Shown here piece by piece: positions 56,519-64,000 of a stretch of 64,000 bases of DNA (position 1 is the stretch's first letter; each line of letters starts with the position of its first letter). This stretch comes from Pseudomonas sp. ERMR1:02 (GTDB taxonomy: Bacteria; Pseudomonadota; Gammaproteobacteria; Pseudomonadales; Pseudomonadaceae). The stretch spans positions 217,897 to 281,896 of the forward strand of contig NZ_NKJI01000007.1 in assembly GCF_002277815.1 (NCBI RefSeq). The letters run 5' to 3'. The notes beneath the pieces were generated by a model. The model searched no databases. It had not been told where the DNA came from and worked only from the letters and a program-made list of their open reading frames with translations. The position numbers and the translations under genes were made by a program.

Positions 56519-57094
56519 TCAACCCAACAATTCACTCATGGCAATGATCTGCTCCGCCACCTGAATCAGCTTCTGCTGGCGACTCATGGCCTGGCGGCGC
56601 ATCAGGGTGTAGGCCTCTTCCTCGTTGCAGTCCTTCATTTTCATCAGCAACCCCTTGGCCAGCTCGATGCGCTTGCGCTCGGCCAGTTGCAGGTCGCGGG
56701 CGTGCAGTTGGGCGCGCAAGGCCTGATCGCTTTCGAAGCGCGCCATGGCCACGTCGAGAATTGGCTGCAAGCGTTGTGCGTGAATGCCTTCGACGATGTA
56801 GGCACTGACCCCGGACTTGATCGCCTGGCGCATCACGTCGGGGTCATGTTCGTCGGTAAACATCACGATCGGCCGTGGCTGGTCGCGGCTCACCAGCACC
56901 ACTTGCTCCATGACATCGCGGCTCGGTGACTCGGTATCGATCAGAATCACGTCCGGACGCACCGTTTCGACGCGCTCGGGCAGGTCGATGGTCAGGCCCG
57001 ACTCATCGATCACCTCGAAGCCGGCTTCGGTCAGGGCCGCTTTCAGGCGTCCGACTTTTTTCGCAGTGTCATTGATCAGCAGGATACGCAACAT
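56519..57094 (-). CDS. nasT: ANTAR-type response regulator NasT
   Basis: A 191-residue antiterminator. The N-terminal receiver-like domain starts MLRILLINDTAKKVGRLKAA with Asp in VILIDTES; the C-terminal ANTAR domain is the three-helix bundle LAERKRIELAKGLLMKMKDC then YTLMRRQAMSRQQKLIQVAE. NasT binds hexaloop RNA hairpins and prevents termination; without nitrate it is held by NasS. The target leaders are before nasA and before nasS itself. It follows nasS by 15 bases. Confidence 0.93.
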   Translation of the reverse strand: MLRILLINDTAKKVGRLKAALTEAGFEVIDESGLTIDLPERVETVRPDVILIDTESPSRDVMEQVVLVSRDQPRPIVMFTDEHDPDVMRQAIKSGVSAYIVEGIHAQRLQPILDVAMARFESDQALRAQLHARDLQLAERKRIELAKGLLMKMKDCNEEEAYTLMRRQAMSRQQKLIQVAEQIIAMSELLG

Positions 57095-57109
57095 ATTCGC
57101 AGTCTCCTG

Positions 57110-58321
57110 TCAGCGGCTGGCGATAAGGGGCGAGCTGTCGCTCATGGCATGCAGTTTGAAGCTGCGGGCGTAGCCGGCCGGATCAGAGCCGTCCCAGACC
57201 TTGCCATCGATCAATTGGCTGCTGCGCATTTCCTTGCCCGCAGAAGCGATACCGACGGCGCTGGCGGCCTCTCGATACAAATCCAGTTGTTGCACCTGAC
57301 GGGCTACCGCGAGGTAATCCGGGTCATCGCGCAACAATCCCCAGCGGCGGAACTGGGTCATGAACCACATGCCGTCGGACAGGTAAGGCAGATTGACCTC
57401 GCCATTACCGTGGAAACGCAAGGCGTGCGGGTCTTGCCAGCGATTGCCGAGCCCGTCGGCGTAGTCACCCAGCAGACGCGGCTCGATGCATTCGAGCGGT
57501 GCATCGAGGTACTGCGGCGCGCTGAGCAATTGCGCGGTGCTGCGGCGGTTCTCGGCGTTGTCTTCGATGAAGCGGCTGGCTTGCAGGATCGCCATCACCA
57601 GCGCCCGGGCGGTATTGGGGTATTGCTCGACGAATGCGCGAGTGCAGCCGAGGACTTTTTCCGGATGATCGGGCCAGAGGGTCTGGGTTGTCGCCAGGGT
57701 AAACCCGAGATCCTGTTGCACCGCACTGGCGGACCAGGGCTCACCAACGCAGAAACCATCGATGCGGCCCGCTTGCAGGTGCGCGACCATTTGCGGCGGT
57801 GGCACCACTACGCTGTCGACATCCAGCAACGGGTGAATGCCTTGACTGGCAAGCCAGTAATACAGCCACATCGCGTGAGTGCCAGTGGGAAAAGTCTGAG
57901 CGAAGGTCAGTTTTGGGCGAGTTTGGTGCACGTGCCGGTGAAGTGCTTCAGGACCGGTCACGCCGAGGCCCTGTAAACCGTGGGAGAGATTGATGCTCTG
58001 ACCGTTCTGGTTCAGGCCCATGAGCACGGCCATGTCGGTCGGAGCCACGCCACCGATGCCCAGATGCACGGCGTAGATCAAACCGTACAGACTGTGGGCG
58101 GCATCGAGCTCGCCGCTCACCAGTTTGTCCCGCAGATTGGCCCAGGACGGCTGGCGCTTGAGGTTCAGGGTCAGGCCGTAGGGCTGGGCGAAGCCTTGGG
58201 TGGCAGCGACCACCACCGAGGCGCAGTCGCTCAGGGCCATGAAGCCGAGATTGATTTCGGTCTTTTCCGGGGCATCGCTGCCATTGACCCAGGCCAGAGG
58301 GCCGGCTGATGGTTCGTTCAT
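57110..58321 (-). CDS. nasS: Nitrate sensor NasS (ABC substrate-binding-like)
   Basis: A 403-residue cytoplasmic protein resembling NrtA/NasF nitrate-binding proteins (INLGFMALSDCASVVVAATQ; GTHAMWLYYWLASQGIHP; IDGFCVGEPWSA), but without a signal peptide. It binds nitrate and releases NasT. The start MNEPSAGPLAW follows AAGGTGAAC and lies 17 bases after the U-tract of an attenuator; an upstream in-frame extension would run through that hairpin and is rejected. Confidence 0.92.
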   Translation of the reverse strand: MNEPSAGPLAWVNGSDAPEKTEINLGFMALSDCASVVVAATQGFAQPYGLTLNLKRQPSWANLRDKLVSGELDAAHSLYGLIYAVHLGIGGVAPTDMAVLMGLNQNGQSINLSHGLQGLGVTGPEALHRHVHQTRPKLTFAQTFPTGTHAMWLYYWLASQGIHPLLDVDSVVVPPPQMVAHLQAGRIDGFCVGEPWSASAVQQDLGFTLATTQTLWPDHPEKVLGCTRAFVEQYPNTARALVMAILQASRFIEDNAENRRSTAQLLSAPQYLDAPLECIEPRLLGDYADGLGNRWQDPHALRFHGNGEVNLPYLSDGMWFMTQFRRWGLLRDDPDYLAVARQVQQLDLYREAASAVGIASAGKEMRSSQLIDGKVWDGSDPAGYARSFKLHAMSDSSPLIASR

Positions 58322-58337
58322 CGCATGTTCACCTTGC

Positions 58338-58388
58338 AAAAAAAAACGTCGTCCCGGGACCTTGCACGCGCAAGGCCGGATGACGACG
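58338..58388 (-). terminator. Attenuator in the nasS leader
   Basis: On the coding strand CGTCGTC pairs with GACGACG; inside are CCGG/CCGG and CCTTGC/GCAAGG around loop GCGT. Nine T follow, directly before the nasS ribosome-binding site. Confidence 0.85.
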
Positions 58389-58422
58389 CCATTGTCCTGG
58401 CACGCATCCCGCCGTTGGCATG
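58383..58422 (-). promoter_or_regulatory. Tandem ANTAR-target hairpins in the nasS leader
   Basis: P1 is CATGCC-AACGGC-GGGATG, with the same hexaloop as P1 of nasA. P2 is AGGAC-AATGGC-GTCGT. Both loops have A1 and G4; each stem has one G-G mismatch. P2 shares its 3' side with the attenuator's 5' arm, so NasT should control its own transcript. Confidence 0.65.
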
Positions 58423-58442
58423 TGTGCTGATGTCTTAATGGC

Positions 58443-58458
58443 TGCAAGGCATATGCCA
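58443..58458 (-). promoter_or_regulatory. Sigma-54-like promoter of nasS-nasT
   Basis: TGGCATATGCCTTGCA has GG and GC doublets 10 bases apart and a consensus TTGCA -12 element. The RNA would start about 10 bases before hairpin P1, as at nasA. Confidence 0.68.
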
Positions 58459-58560
58459 GCCCGGGTTTCATCAGCTTTACATCAGGATTGGACGCGCCAT
58501 CTCTTTCATCCTGCCGACCTACATGCCGAGCTATATCGTCAGGCCGCAAAGGAGATTGGC

Positions 58561-59295
58561 GTGCAAATCGAATCACTACACGTCACACGTTTCCCTGATG
58601 CCCGTTTCAGCGAACGGGTACTGCATCTGCGTGTCAGCGAATCTCCCGTGTACCTTGCGTCGCAGCAGTGTGCGGCGACCGCTTGCCTGCCGGCCGGTTG
58701 GGAAGGGCTGATTGCGATCAACGGTGCGTTTGAGGTGAAGGGCGGCGGGCAGATTCTGCCGGTTTCGGAAGCACCACTGGTGAAATTGCAGGTGTTCATT
58801 GATCTGGGTAATGCGCTGATCGATCAACGACCCAGCCAGGCACCCTGGGCCGCCTTGTCAGTTGCTTGTTCAACCTTCCAGTCCGAGCGGGCGCTTGAGC
58901 GCTGGTATATCGAACAGGCAATGGACGCAGGTGTGGCCTGGCAGGCCTTTGCCAGCGTGCTGCGTCACACCGAGAGTTACGGACTCGTGCGTTTTCTGCT
59001 GGAACAAGGCACCCACAGCGAAAAACTGACCACCCTGGCCCAGCGTTATGGCGTTTCGGTGTCGCATTTTCGCCGACTGTGTCGACAGGCGCTGGGCACG
59101 GCGGCCAAGCCTGCCTTGCGCGGCTGGCGAACGGCCCAGGCGCTGTTGAATATGAGTCTGCAGGACGGCTCCCTGACGGATGTGGCGCTGGAGTTCGGTT
59201 TTGCCTCTTCTTCGCATTTCTCCAAGGAAATCCGCGAACTGGTGGGATTCACGCCCAGCAGCCTGGCCGACATTACCTACCTTCCAGGCAAGTGA
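58561..59295 (+). CDS. invF: AraC-family activator of the type III secretion locus (InvF-like)
   Basis: A 244-residue AraC/XylS protein whose C-terminal third has two helix-turn-helices (LTTLAQRYGVSVSHFRRLCR; SLTDVALEFGFASSSHFSKE, then FTPSS). InvF activates effector and secretion genes in Salmonella and is the first gene of the inv operon, the position seen here. The start is GTG (MQIESLHVTRFPDAR), chosen because a perfect AAAGGAG lies 6 bases before it; earlier in-frame ATGs fall in the nasS promoter and leader. It ends 4 bases before invG. Confidence 0.82.
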   Translation: MQIESLHVTRFPDARFSERVLHLRVSESPVYLASQQCAATACLPAGWEGLIAINGAFEVKGGGQILPVSEAPLVKLQVFIDLGNALIDQRPSQAPWAALSVACSTFQSERALERWYIEQAMDAGVAWQAFASVLRHTESYGLVRFLLEQGTHSEKLTTLAQRYGVSVSHFRRLCRQALGTAAKPALRGWRTAQALLNMSLQDGSLTDVALEFGFASSSHFSKEIRELVGFTPSSLADITYLPGK

Positions 59296-59299
59296 GCCG

Positions 59300-60955
59300 A
59301 TGAACCGCCTAATTCACTCTTTATGTATTTTTCCATTCTGGCTGGGCGCCGCGTTGATGGTTATGCCGTGTGACGCGCGGGCCGATACTTATAATTTCGA
59401 GGCCCGCGAGCAAAGCGCGCGCACCTTTTTCAGCGAACTGTCCGGATCACTGGGCAAACCGGTGATCGTCAGCAAGGCGGCTGCGGCCAAGCGGATTTCC
59501 GGTACGTTCGATCTGCTTAAACCACAACGAACCTTCGAGCGAGTCGCCTCGCAGATGGGCTTGATCTGGTACAGCGATGGTCAGGCGATTTATCTGTATG
59601 ACGCCCCGGAAATCAAAAGCTCGATGGTGTCGCTGCAGACCCTGACGGTGACCAGGCTTCAGGCGTTCCTTGAGCGTTCCGGGTTGCACGATGTCCGTTA
59701 TCCATTGCGCCACGACGGTCTGCGGACTTTCCATGTGTCGGGCCCACCGATGTATGTCGACCTGGTGGTGCAAGCGGCCGGGCTGATGGATAACCAGCGC
59801 TCGGAATTGTTGCTGGGCAAGCAGCAGATTGGCGTCATCCAGGTGCGCAACACCTTCGTCAGCGACCGCAAATACGAGCTGCGCGATGACAAGGTGACCA
59901 TCCCCGGGCTGGCAACCGTGATCGAGGATTTGCTGCGCGGTGAGAAGCGCGAGGTCGAGTCGTCGATAGCGCAAGCCCCTGCACCGCGACCGCCGGGATT
60001 GATGCCGGCGTTTCCCCTGGAAGGCCTGGCGACCACGCCCTCGGATCAGGATCCGGCCGCGCCGCGAATCATTGCGCGGGATGTAGCCGCCGGAAACATT
60101 CGGGTGGTCGCGTATCCCGATACCAACAGCCTGCTGGTCAAGGGGCTGCCGGAGCAAGTGCGCTTTATCGAGAACCTGGTGAGCGCGCTGGATACGCCGA
60201 AACGGCACGTGGAGTTGTCGTTGTGGATCATTGATTTGCACAAGGATGAACTCAATCAACTGGGCATCAATTGGCAAGGCGCAGTGAATTCGGGCGGGAA
60301 ATTTTCCGCATCGCTCAATGCCGGCTCGGCGACCACCCTCGATGGCGCGTCTTTCGTCACTCAGGTCATGGCGCTGGAACGCACCAACCGGGCGAATGTG
60401 GTCTCGCGGCCGGTCATCCTCACGCAAGAGAATGTGCCAGCGATATTCGACAACAACCGCACGTTTTATGCCCCGCTGGTGGGTGAGCGCAGTGTCGATT
60501 TGCAGCACGTGACCTACGGCACGCTGGTGAGCGTATTACCCCGTTTCGCCCAGGCGGACGAGGTTGAAATGTCGCTCAATATCGAGGACGGCAACGAAGT
60601 CGAAAGCCCTGGTCGAGGCGAGCAGCCGGGCACGTTGCCGACGGTCGGCCGCACACGGATCAGCACCGTGGCGCGCGTACCTCAGGGAAAGAGTCTGTTG
60701 GTGGGTGGTTTCACCCGCGATGACAACAGCGAACAAATCGGACAGATACCGGTACTTGGATCGATTCCCTGGATCGGGCGTTTGTTCAGCTATCGACAGA
60801 ATCGCTCGGCCAACACAGTTCGGGTGTTCCTGATACAGCCCAAGGAAATTCTTGCTGCACTGGAACCCGGCAGCGCCGAGCCGGCCACTCAGTTGCTGAC
60901 GCCACAACAGCACGAACGCGTGCGCCGCAGTTACTTTCGGGCGGCAAATAAATGA
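59300..60955 (+). CDS. invG: Type III secretion outer-membrane secretin (SctC, InvG type)
   Basis: A 551-residue secretin, close to the 562 of Salmonella InvG. A signal peptide (FPFWLGAALMVMPCDARA) precedes two small N-domains (YNFEAREQSARTFFSELSGS; SMVSLQTLTVTRLQAFL) and a secretin core: VEFxLxI-like strand HVELSLWIIDLHKDELNQLG, VVSRPVILTQENVPAIF and GKSLLVGGFTRDDNSEQIGQ. It forms the outer ring of the injectisome. The pilotin-binding tail is short. Confidence 0.9.
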   Translation: MNRLIHSLCIFPFWLGAALMVMPCDARADTYNFEAREQSARTFFSELSGSLGKPVIVSKAAAAKRISGTFDLLKPQRTFERVASQMGLIWYSDGQAIYLYDAPEIKSSMVSLQTLTVTRLQAFLERSGLHDVRYPLRHDGLRTFHVSGPPMYVDLVVQAAGLMDNQRSELLLGKQQIGVIQVRNTFVSDRKYELRDDKVTIPGLATVIEDLLRGEKREVESSIAQAPAPRPPGLMPAFPLEGLATTPSDQDPAAPRIIARDVAAGNIRVVAYPDTNSLLVKGLPEQVRFIENLVSALDTPKRHVELSLWIIDLHKDELNQLGINWQGAVNSGGKFSASLNAGSATTLDGASFVTQVMALERTNRANVVSRPVILTQENVPAIFDNNRTFYAPLVGERSVDLQHVTYGTLVSVLPRFAQADEVEMSLNIEDGNEVESPGRGEQPGTLPTVGRTRISTVARVPQGKSLLVGGFTRDDNSEQIGQIPVLGSIPWIGRLFSYRQNRSANTVRVFLIQPKEILAALEPGSAEPATQLLTPQQHERVRRSYFRAANK

Positions 60956-62058
60956 TCCTGCCACCGATTTCCACAGGCGGGCGAGCCGCCCAGGCACGGC
61001 TCAATACCGAGAAGGCCGCCGAACATCCGCAGCCGCAGGCGGACGCAGAGATTGATCTGGACGACAGCGGCACGGCCGCCGCAGCGCAGCGCATTGTGCA
61101 GATCAGTGATGAAATGTCGGCAGCGCTCGCGCAGTTCCGTGGCCGACGGCTTTTCGAACTCAGGTCCGATGCGCTGACAGATACTTTCGAGAGAGTCCTG
61201 GAAGACGACACCGTGCCCAAGGCGCGGCAGGTGCTCAATCTGGCGCGTCTGACGGACAAACCCGTCGCCTGGCTGCTGGAGATGGCGCGCAGTCTGTTCC
61301 CCGATGACAGCGACCTGGCGTTGGTGCTGCGAGAACTGTTGCGCCGAAGAAAACTGGAAACAGCTACCCGTCAAAGGCTCGAAACGCTATTGCAGACGGT
61401 GGTTGCCCAAGGCTCCCCCAAGCGCATGAATGCCGGGATCAACAGCGCCCTGAAAGCCCGGATGTTCGGTGCAAGCATGGCGATGCGCGCCGGCCTGTTG
61501 CGCGAAACCTACCGCGACTTTCTGGAGTCCGACGAAGGTCCACTCGATTGTTACCAGGACTGGATTGCGCTTTACGGCCCGCCACAACGCATGAGTGTGC
61601 TGGCCTTCATCGAAGCGGCATTACTCACCGACATCAGTGCCCAGGACCCCAGTTGCTCGCGTGCAGAGTTCGGTCAACTGCTGGGCCGGTTGATCGACCT
61701 CAAGCACCTGCGATCCGCAGACGAGCTGTTCATCGGCAGCCTGCTGGGTGATGCGCTCATCTGCCGGCACAACCCCCATGAACCCGACTGGCTGGTGTTC
61801 CTGCTCGGCTTGTTGGCCTACCCCGATGAACTCGACCAGCTGTTGCTCGGCGCATTGGGTGAGCGCGTGCTGTTGAGTGCGCACCGTGAACGCTCGACCG
61901 TGTTGCAGAAGGTGCGCCGGCTCAGCCTGCAATTGCCGACGCCACTGTTTGCCGATGAAGAAGCGCCGCTGCGCCTGGCACAACAGTTCACGCGATTGGC
62001 AGACATTGCCTATGCCCACGAATGTATTGAACAGCGACGTCTCGGCGGTTGCTCATGA
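60952..62058 (+). CDS. invE: Type III secretion gatekeeper (SctW, InvE type)
   Basis: A 368-residue soluble protein (InvE is 372). It starts MILPPISTGGRAAQARLN, and the centre carries the conserved gatekeeper helices (LARLTDKPVAWLLEMARSLF; DLALVLRELLRRRKLETATR). InvE controls the order of translocator and effector export. It overlaps invG by ATGA, so the two are translationally coupled. Family assignment is from position, size and helix pattern. Confidence 0.82.
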   Translation: MILPPISTGGRAAQARLNTEKAAEHPQPQADAEIDLDDSGTAAAAQRIVQISDEMSAALAQFRGRRLFELRSDALTDTFERVLEDDTVPKARQVLNLARLTDKPVAWLLEMARSLFPDDSDLALVLRELLRRRKLETATRQRLETLLQTVVAQGSPKRMNAGINSALKARMFGASMAMRAGLLRETYRDFLESDEGPLDCYQDWIALYGPPQRMSVLAFIEAALLTDISAQDPSCSRAEFGQLLGRLIDLKHLRSADELFIGSLLGDALICRHNPHEPDWLVFLLGLLAYPDELDQLLLGALGERVLLSAHRERSTVLQKVRRLSLQLPTPLFADEEAPLRLAQQFTRLADIAYAHECIEQRRLGGCS

Positions 62059-62081
62059 TTTTTAGCCGGAGCTGACCTGCC

Positions 62082-64000
62082 ATGTTCAATGTGTTTTTGC
62101 GTAATGTCGGTGCTCGCCCGGAGCTGCTGATCCTGACGCTGATGGTGATGATCATCGCCATGCTGATCATTCCACTGCCGACGCCGCTGGTGGATTTTCT
62201 CATCGGCCTGAACATCGTCATTTCGCTGCTGGTGTTCATGGGCTCGTTCTACATCGAACGCATCCTCAGCTTTTCGACATTCCCGGCCTTGCTGCTGTTG
62301 ACCACGCTGTTTCGCCTGGCACTGTCGATCAGCACCAGCCGGCTGATCCTCAGCCAGGCCGATGCCGGGGAGATCATTGCCTCCTTCGGCGAGTTCGTGA
62401 TCGGTGAAAGCCTGGTGGTTGGTTTCGTGATCTTTTCCATTGTCACCATTGTTCAGTTCATCGTGATTACCAAGGGCTCGGAACGGGTTGCCGAAGTCGC
62501 GGCGCGCTTCTCGCTGGACGGCATGCCCGGCAAGCAAATGAGCATCGATGGCGACCTGAAGGCAGGCGCCATGACTGCCGAGGAAGCCAAAGAAAAACGC
62601 AGCGTGCTGGAGCGTGAAAGCCAGTTGTACGGCTCTTTCGACGGCGCGATGAAGTTCATCAAGGGTGATGCGATCGCCGGCATCATCATTATCTTCGTCA
62701 ACTTCATCGGCGGCATGGCCATCGGGGTCGGACAAATGGGCATGGACATGTCCACGGCCCTGTCGACCTACACCCTGTTGACCATCGGCGATGGTTTGGT
62801 GGCACAGATTCCTGCGTTGCTGATTGCCATCGGCGCCGGCTTCATCGTTACCCGCGTCAACGGCGATGACAGCAACCTGGGGCGCAACATGCTCGCCCAA
62901 ATACTGGGCCATCCATTCGTGATAGGTGTGACCGCGCTGCTGGCGGTGGGTGTCGGCTTGCTTCCCGGCTTTCCGCTGCTGACCTTCTTGCCCATCGCCG
63001 CGGTCCTGGCGCTGGTGGTGTTTTTCCGGCAGCGCAAGGCTTCACGGGGTGAAGGACCGGGTGACAATCGTCCGGTGCCTGCGCAGGGAGATGCCATGCA
63101 GACGGGATCGGGCCTGCTCGATGATATCGACAACATTGCCACCGAAACCATCGCCTTGATGTTGCTGGTGCCCACGGCGCGGCTGGAAGAACTGAACAAG
63201 GCCCGCTGGGCAGCACGCTTTCGCAGCCAGTTTTTCGTCGACTACGGCTTGCGCATTCCCGAGCCGCAACTGCGTGCCAGCGAGGCGTTGCCGGCGCATC
63301 AAGTGGCGGTGCTGATCAACGAAGTGCGCGCCGAACAGTTCGATATCCATTTCGATCATTGGCGCCTGCTCGACTATTCGCCGGAGCTGGAACCTTTGGG
63401 CTTTGCCCTGGTACGCGGCAACGACAGCAATCGCCTGGGCGGTGTCTGGGTCAACGCGGCCGACAGGGAGCGCGTGCAGCAGTTGGGTTACCACCTGCGT
63501 CCGGCTGACGAAGAATGCTACCGCTGCCTGGTCACGTTGCTGGCGCGCAACATCCGGGAGTTTTTCGGCGTTCAGGAAACCAAGCAACTGCTCGACGAAA
63601 TGGAAACGCGCTGCCCCGATCTGCTCAAGGAAGTGTATCGCCACGTCACCGTGCAGAAGATCGCCGAGGTGCTGCAGCGGTTGATCGGCGAGCGCATTTC
63701 GGTGCGCAACATGAAGCTCATTCTCGAATCGCTGGCCCATTGGGCATCGCGGGAAAAGGACCCGCTGGCGCTGGTCGAACACGTTCGCGGCGCGATGGCG
63801 CGCTACATCAGCAACAAGTTTGCCCAAGGCAATGACTTGCGTGTGTTGCTGTTGTCAGCGGAGTTCGAAGAGGTGGTGCGGCGAGGCATTCGGCAAACGT
63901 CGGGTGGCAGTTTCATCAACCTGGAACCGGCCGAGGCGGAAGAGCTGATGGACCGGCTGAGTGTCGGCCTGGACAGCGTGCACATCGCGCACAAGGACAT
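62082..64000 (+). CDS. invA: Type III secretion export gate (SctV, InvA type), cut by window edge
   Basis: 639 codons are visible and the frame is still open at the edge, so no stop appears. The N-terminal 310 residues form about eight helices, with the FHIPEP signature GSFYIERILSFSTFPALLLL, FIVITKGSERVAEVAARFSL and DGMPGKQMSIDGDLKAGAM. The C-terminal part is the cytoplasmic ring domain. InvA-family proteins are about 685 residues, so roughly 45 are missing. It follows invE in Salmonella SPI-1, as here. Start MFNVFLRNVGARPEL. Confidence 0.93.
   Translation, partial: MFNVFLRNVGARPELLILTLMVMIIAMLIIPLPTPLVDFLIGLNIVISLLVFMGSFYIERILSFSTFPALLLLTTLFRLALSISTSRLILSQADAGEIIASFGEFVIGESLVVGFVIFSIVTIVQFIVITKGSERVAEVAARFSLDGMPGKQMSIDGDLKAGAMTAEEAKEKRSVLERESQLYGSFDGAMKFIKGDAIAGIIIIFVNFIGGMAIGVGQMGMDMSTALSTYTLLTIGDGLVAQIPALLIAIGAGFIVTRVNGDDSNLGRNMLAQILGHPFVIGVTALLAVGVGLLPGFPLLTFLPIAAVLALVVFFRQRKASRGEGPGDNRPVPAQGDAMQTGSGLLDDIDNIATETIALMLLVPTARLEELNKARWAARFRSQFFVDYGLRIPEPQLRASEALPAHQVAVLINEVRAEQFDIHFDHWRLLDYSPELEPLGFALVRGNDSNRLGGVWVNAADRERVQQLGYHLRPADEECYRCLVTLLARNIREFFGVQETKQLLDEMETRCPDLLKEVYRHVTVQKIAEVLQRLIGERISVRNMKLILESLAHWASREKDPLALVEHVRGAMARYISNKFAQGNDLRVLLLSAEFEEVVRRGIRQTSGGSFINLEPAEAEELMDRLSVGLDSVHIAHKD

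Noticed and set aside
58420..58560. Upstream ATG codons as the invF start
   Set aside because: These codons lie within the nasS leader hairpin and sigma-54-like promoter, and lack a good ribosome-binding site, whereas the GTG at 58561 has AAAGGAG 6 bases before it.
58322..58576. Longer N-terminus for NasS
   Set aside because: The extension reads through an attenuator with nine T and two structured hairpins; its peptide has no resemblance to nitrate-binding proteins.

Overview
The window is chromosomal DNA of a Pseudomonas of the fluorescens group. GC-rich coding, the Pseudomonas gene clusters cmaX-crfX-cmpX-sigX-oprF and prpR-prpB-prpC-acnD-prpF-prpD, and about eighteen copies of the GTAGGAGC...GCTCGCGA type REP palindrome all point there. 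No tRNA, rRNA, CRISPR array or insertion sequence was seen.

Layout. 0-0.3 kb: 5' end of rmlD and a short scar of rmlB. 0.5-8.8 kb: high-affinity potassium system kdpFABC plus kdpDE, with a KdpE-like box upstream. 8.9-17.6 kb: patatin phospholipase, CHAD protein, thioesterase, chemoreceptor, TatD, MltF-like transglycosylase and DoxX. 17.7-24.2 kb: accessory stretch with a glycine-rich exported protein, two small acidic proteins and a large Rhs protein whose tip resembles a cholera-toxin-type ADP-ribosyltransferase, followed by a probable immunity gene. 24.4-34.2 kb: HAD phosphatase, SDR/LysR pair, racemase, cysH, thrH, pabB, and an operon of ATP-grasp ligase, inactive transglutaminase and retropepsin-like protease. 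34.5-43.1 kb: methylcitrate pathway for propionate. 43.2-46.6 kb: PEP synthase and its regulator. 46.8-52.4 kb: rraA and the sigX-oprF envelope-stress cluster. 52.5-58.4 kb: cobA, a PP2C/Ser-Thr kinase, nitrate transporter nasA and the nitrate regulators nasT and nasS. 58.5-64 kb: start of an Inv/SPI-1-type type III secretion locus in the order invF-invG-invE-invA, running off the window.

Three things stand out. First, both nas transcription units (nasA-kinase and nasS-nasT) show the same architecture: a sigma-54-like promoter, then immediately two hairpins with A-x-x-G-x-x hexaloops, then an intrinsic terminator whose 5' arm overlaps the second hairpin. This is what is expected for antitermination by the ANTAR protein NasT, and on nasS it would be autoregulatory. 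The nitrite/nitrate reductase genes that lie between the kinase and cobA in P. aeruginosa are absent here. Second, the Rhs tip and its immunity gene form a polymorphic toxin pair lying in AT-rich DNA. Third, the SPI-1-type secretion locus abuts the nasS promoter with almost no spacer.

Six genes (kdpD, the glycine-rich gene, rhs, a lysR, acnD, sigX) are each broken by a small indel in a homopolymer run, and each becomes full length if that run is corrected. The pattern looks more like base-calling error than six independent mutations. They are listed as pseudogenes as read, with the corrected product given.
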